Shown here piece by piece: positions 5,509 to 5,513 of a DNA stretch of 5,513 bases. How positions within the stretch are numbered: position 1 is the stretch's first letter; each line of letters starts with the position of its first letter. The translations under genes were made by a program, and so were the position numbers. This stretch comes from an uncultured Lachnospiraceae bacterium (GTDB lineage Bacteria; Bacillota_A; Clostridia; Lachnospirales; Lachnospiraceae). The stretch lies in NCBI GenBank assembly GCA_910587495.1, contig CAJUMT010000214.1, positions 1-5,513 of the forward strand, in the 5' to 3' direction. The notes under the pieces are model-generated. The model was not told where the DNA came from. It did no database searches and was given only the letters and a program-made list of their open reading frames with translations.

Positions 5509-5513
5509 GGTGA

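Overview
The window looks like a contig end or short contig from an anaerobic Firmicutes bacterium of the Lachnospiraceae type. This is inferred from the moderate G+C, AGGAG-type ribosome binding sites, a ferredoxin-like aldo/keto reductase, an OmpR-type two-component pair with an overlapping kinase gene, and a long AlaX-type tRNA editing protein. No marker gene fixes the genus. The first 33 bases are not biological: they match the Illumina TruSeq read-2 adapter. Genomic sequence starts at about base 34, already inside a gene.

Layout: (1) 36-674 (+) is the C-terminal part of an aldo/keto reductase carrying two cysteine clusters for iron-sulfur centres. (2) 649-846 (-) is a small, probably real cysteine-containing protein of unknown function, whose 3' end overlaps the reductase convergently. 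(3) 847-1054 is a control region between the divergent small gene and the response regulator. It holds a consensus extended -10 box, an 11-bp direct repeat of TTTCTTTAG type, a second -10 box (TACAAT) and a possible four-codon leader ORF. (4) 1055-1762 and 1734-4058 (+) encode an OmpR/PhoB-family response regulator and a large multi-pass sensor histidine kinase. They overlap by about 29 bp and form one operon, closed by a strong intrinsic terminator at 4068-4102. (5) 4103-4332 has its own likely promoter and a roughly 190-nt leader rich in inverted repeats. (6) 4333-5508 (+) is an alanyl-tRNA editing hydrolase with a C-terminal DHHA1 domain. It ends five bases before the window does.

The regulator and kinase form a signalling pair that probably autoregulates through the direct repeat. 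The editing protein is a translation quality-control housekeeping gene, apparently transcribed separately. I see no phage, transposon, CRISPR or defence genes. The least explained parts are the structured leader ahead of the editing gene, the small antisense protein gene and the acidic, tyrosine-rich stretch in the kinase sensor region.
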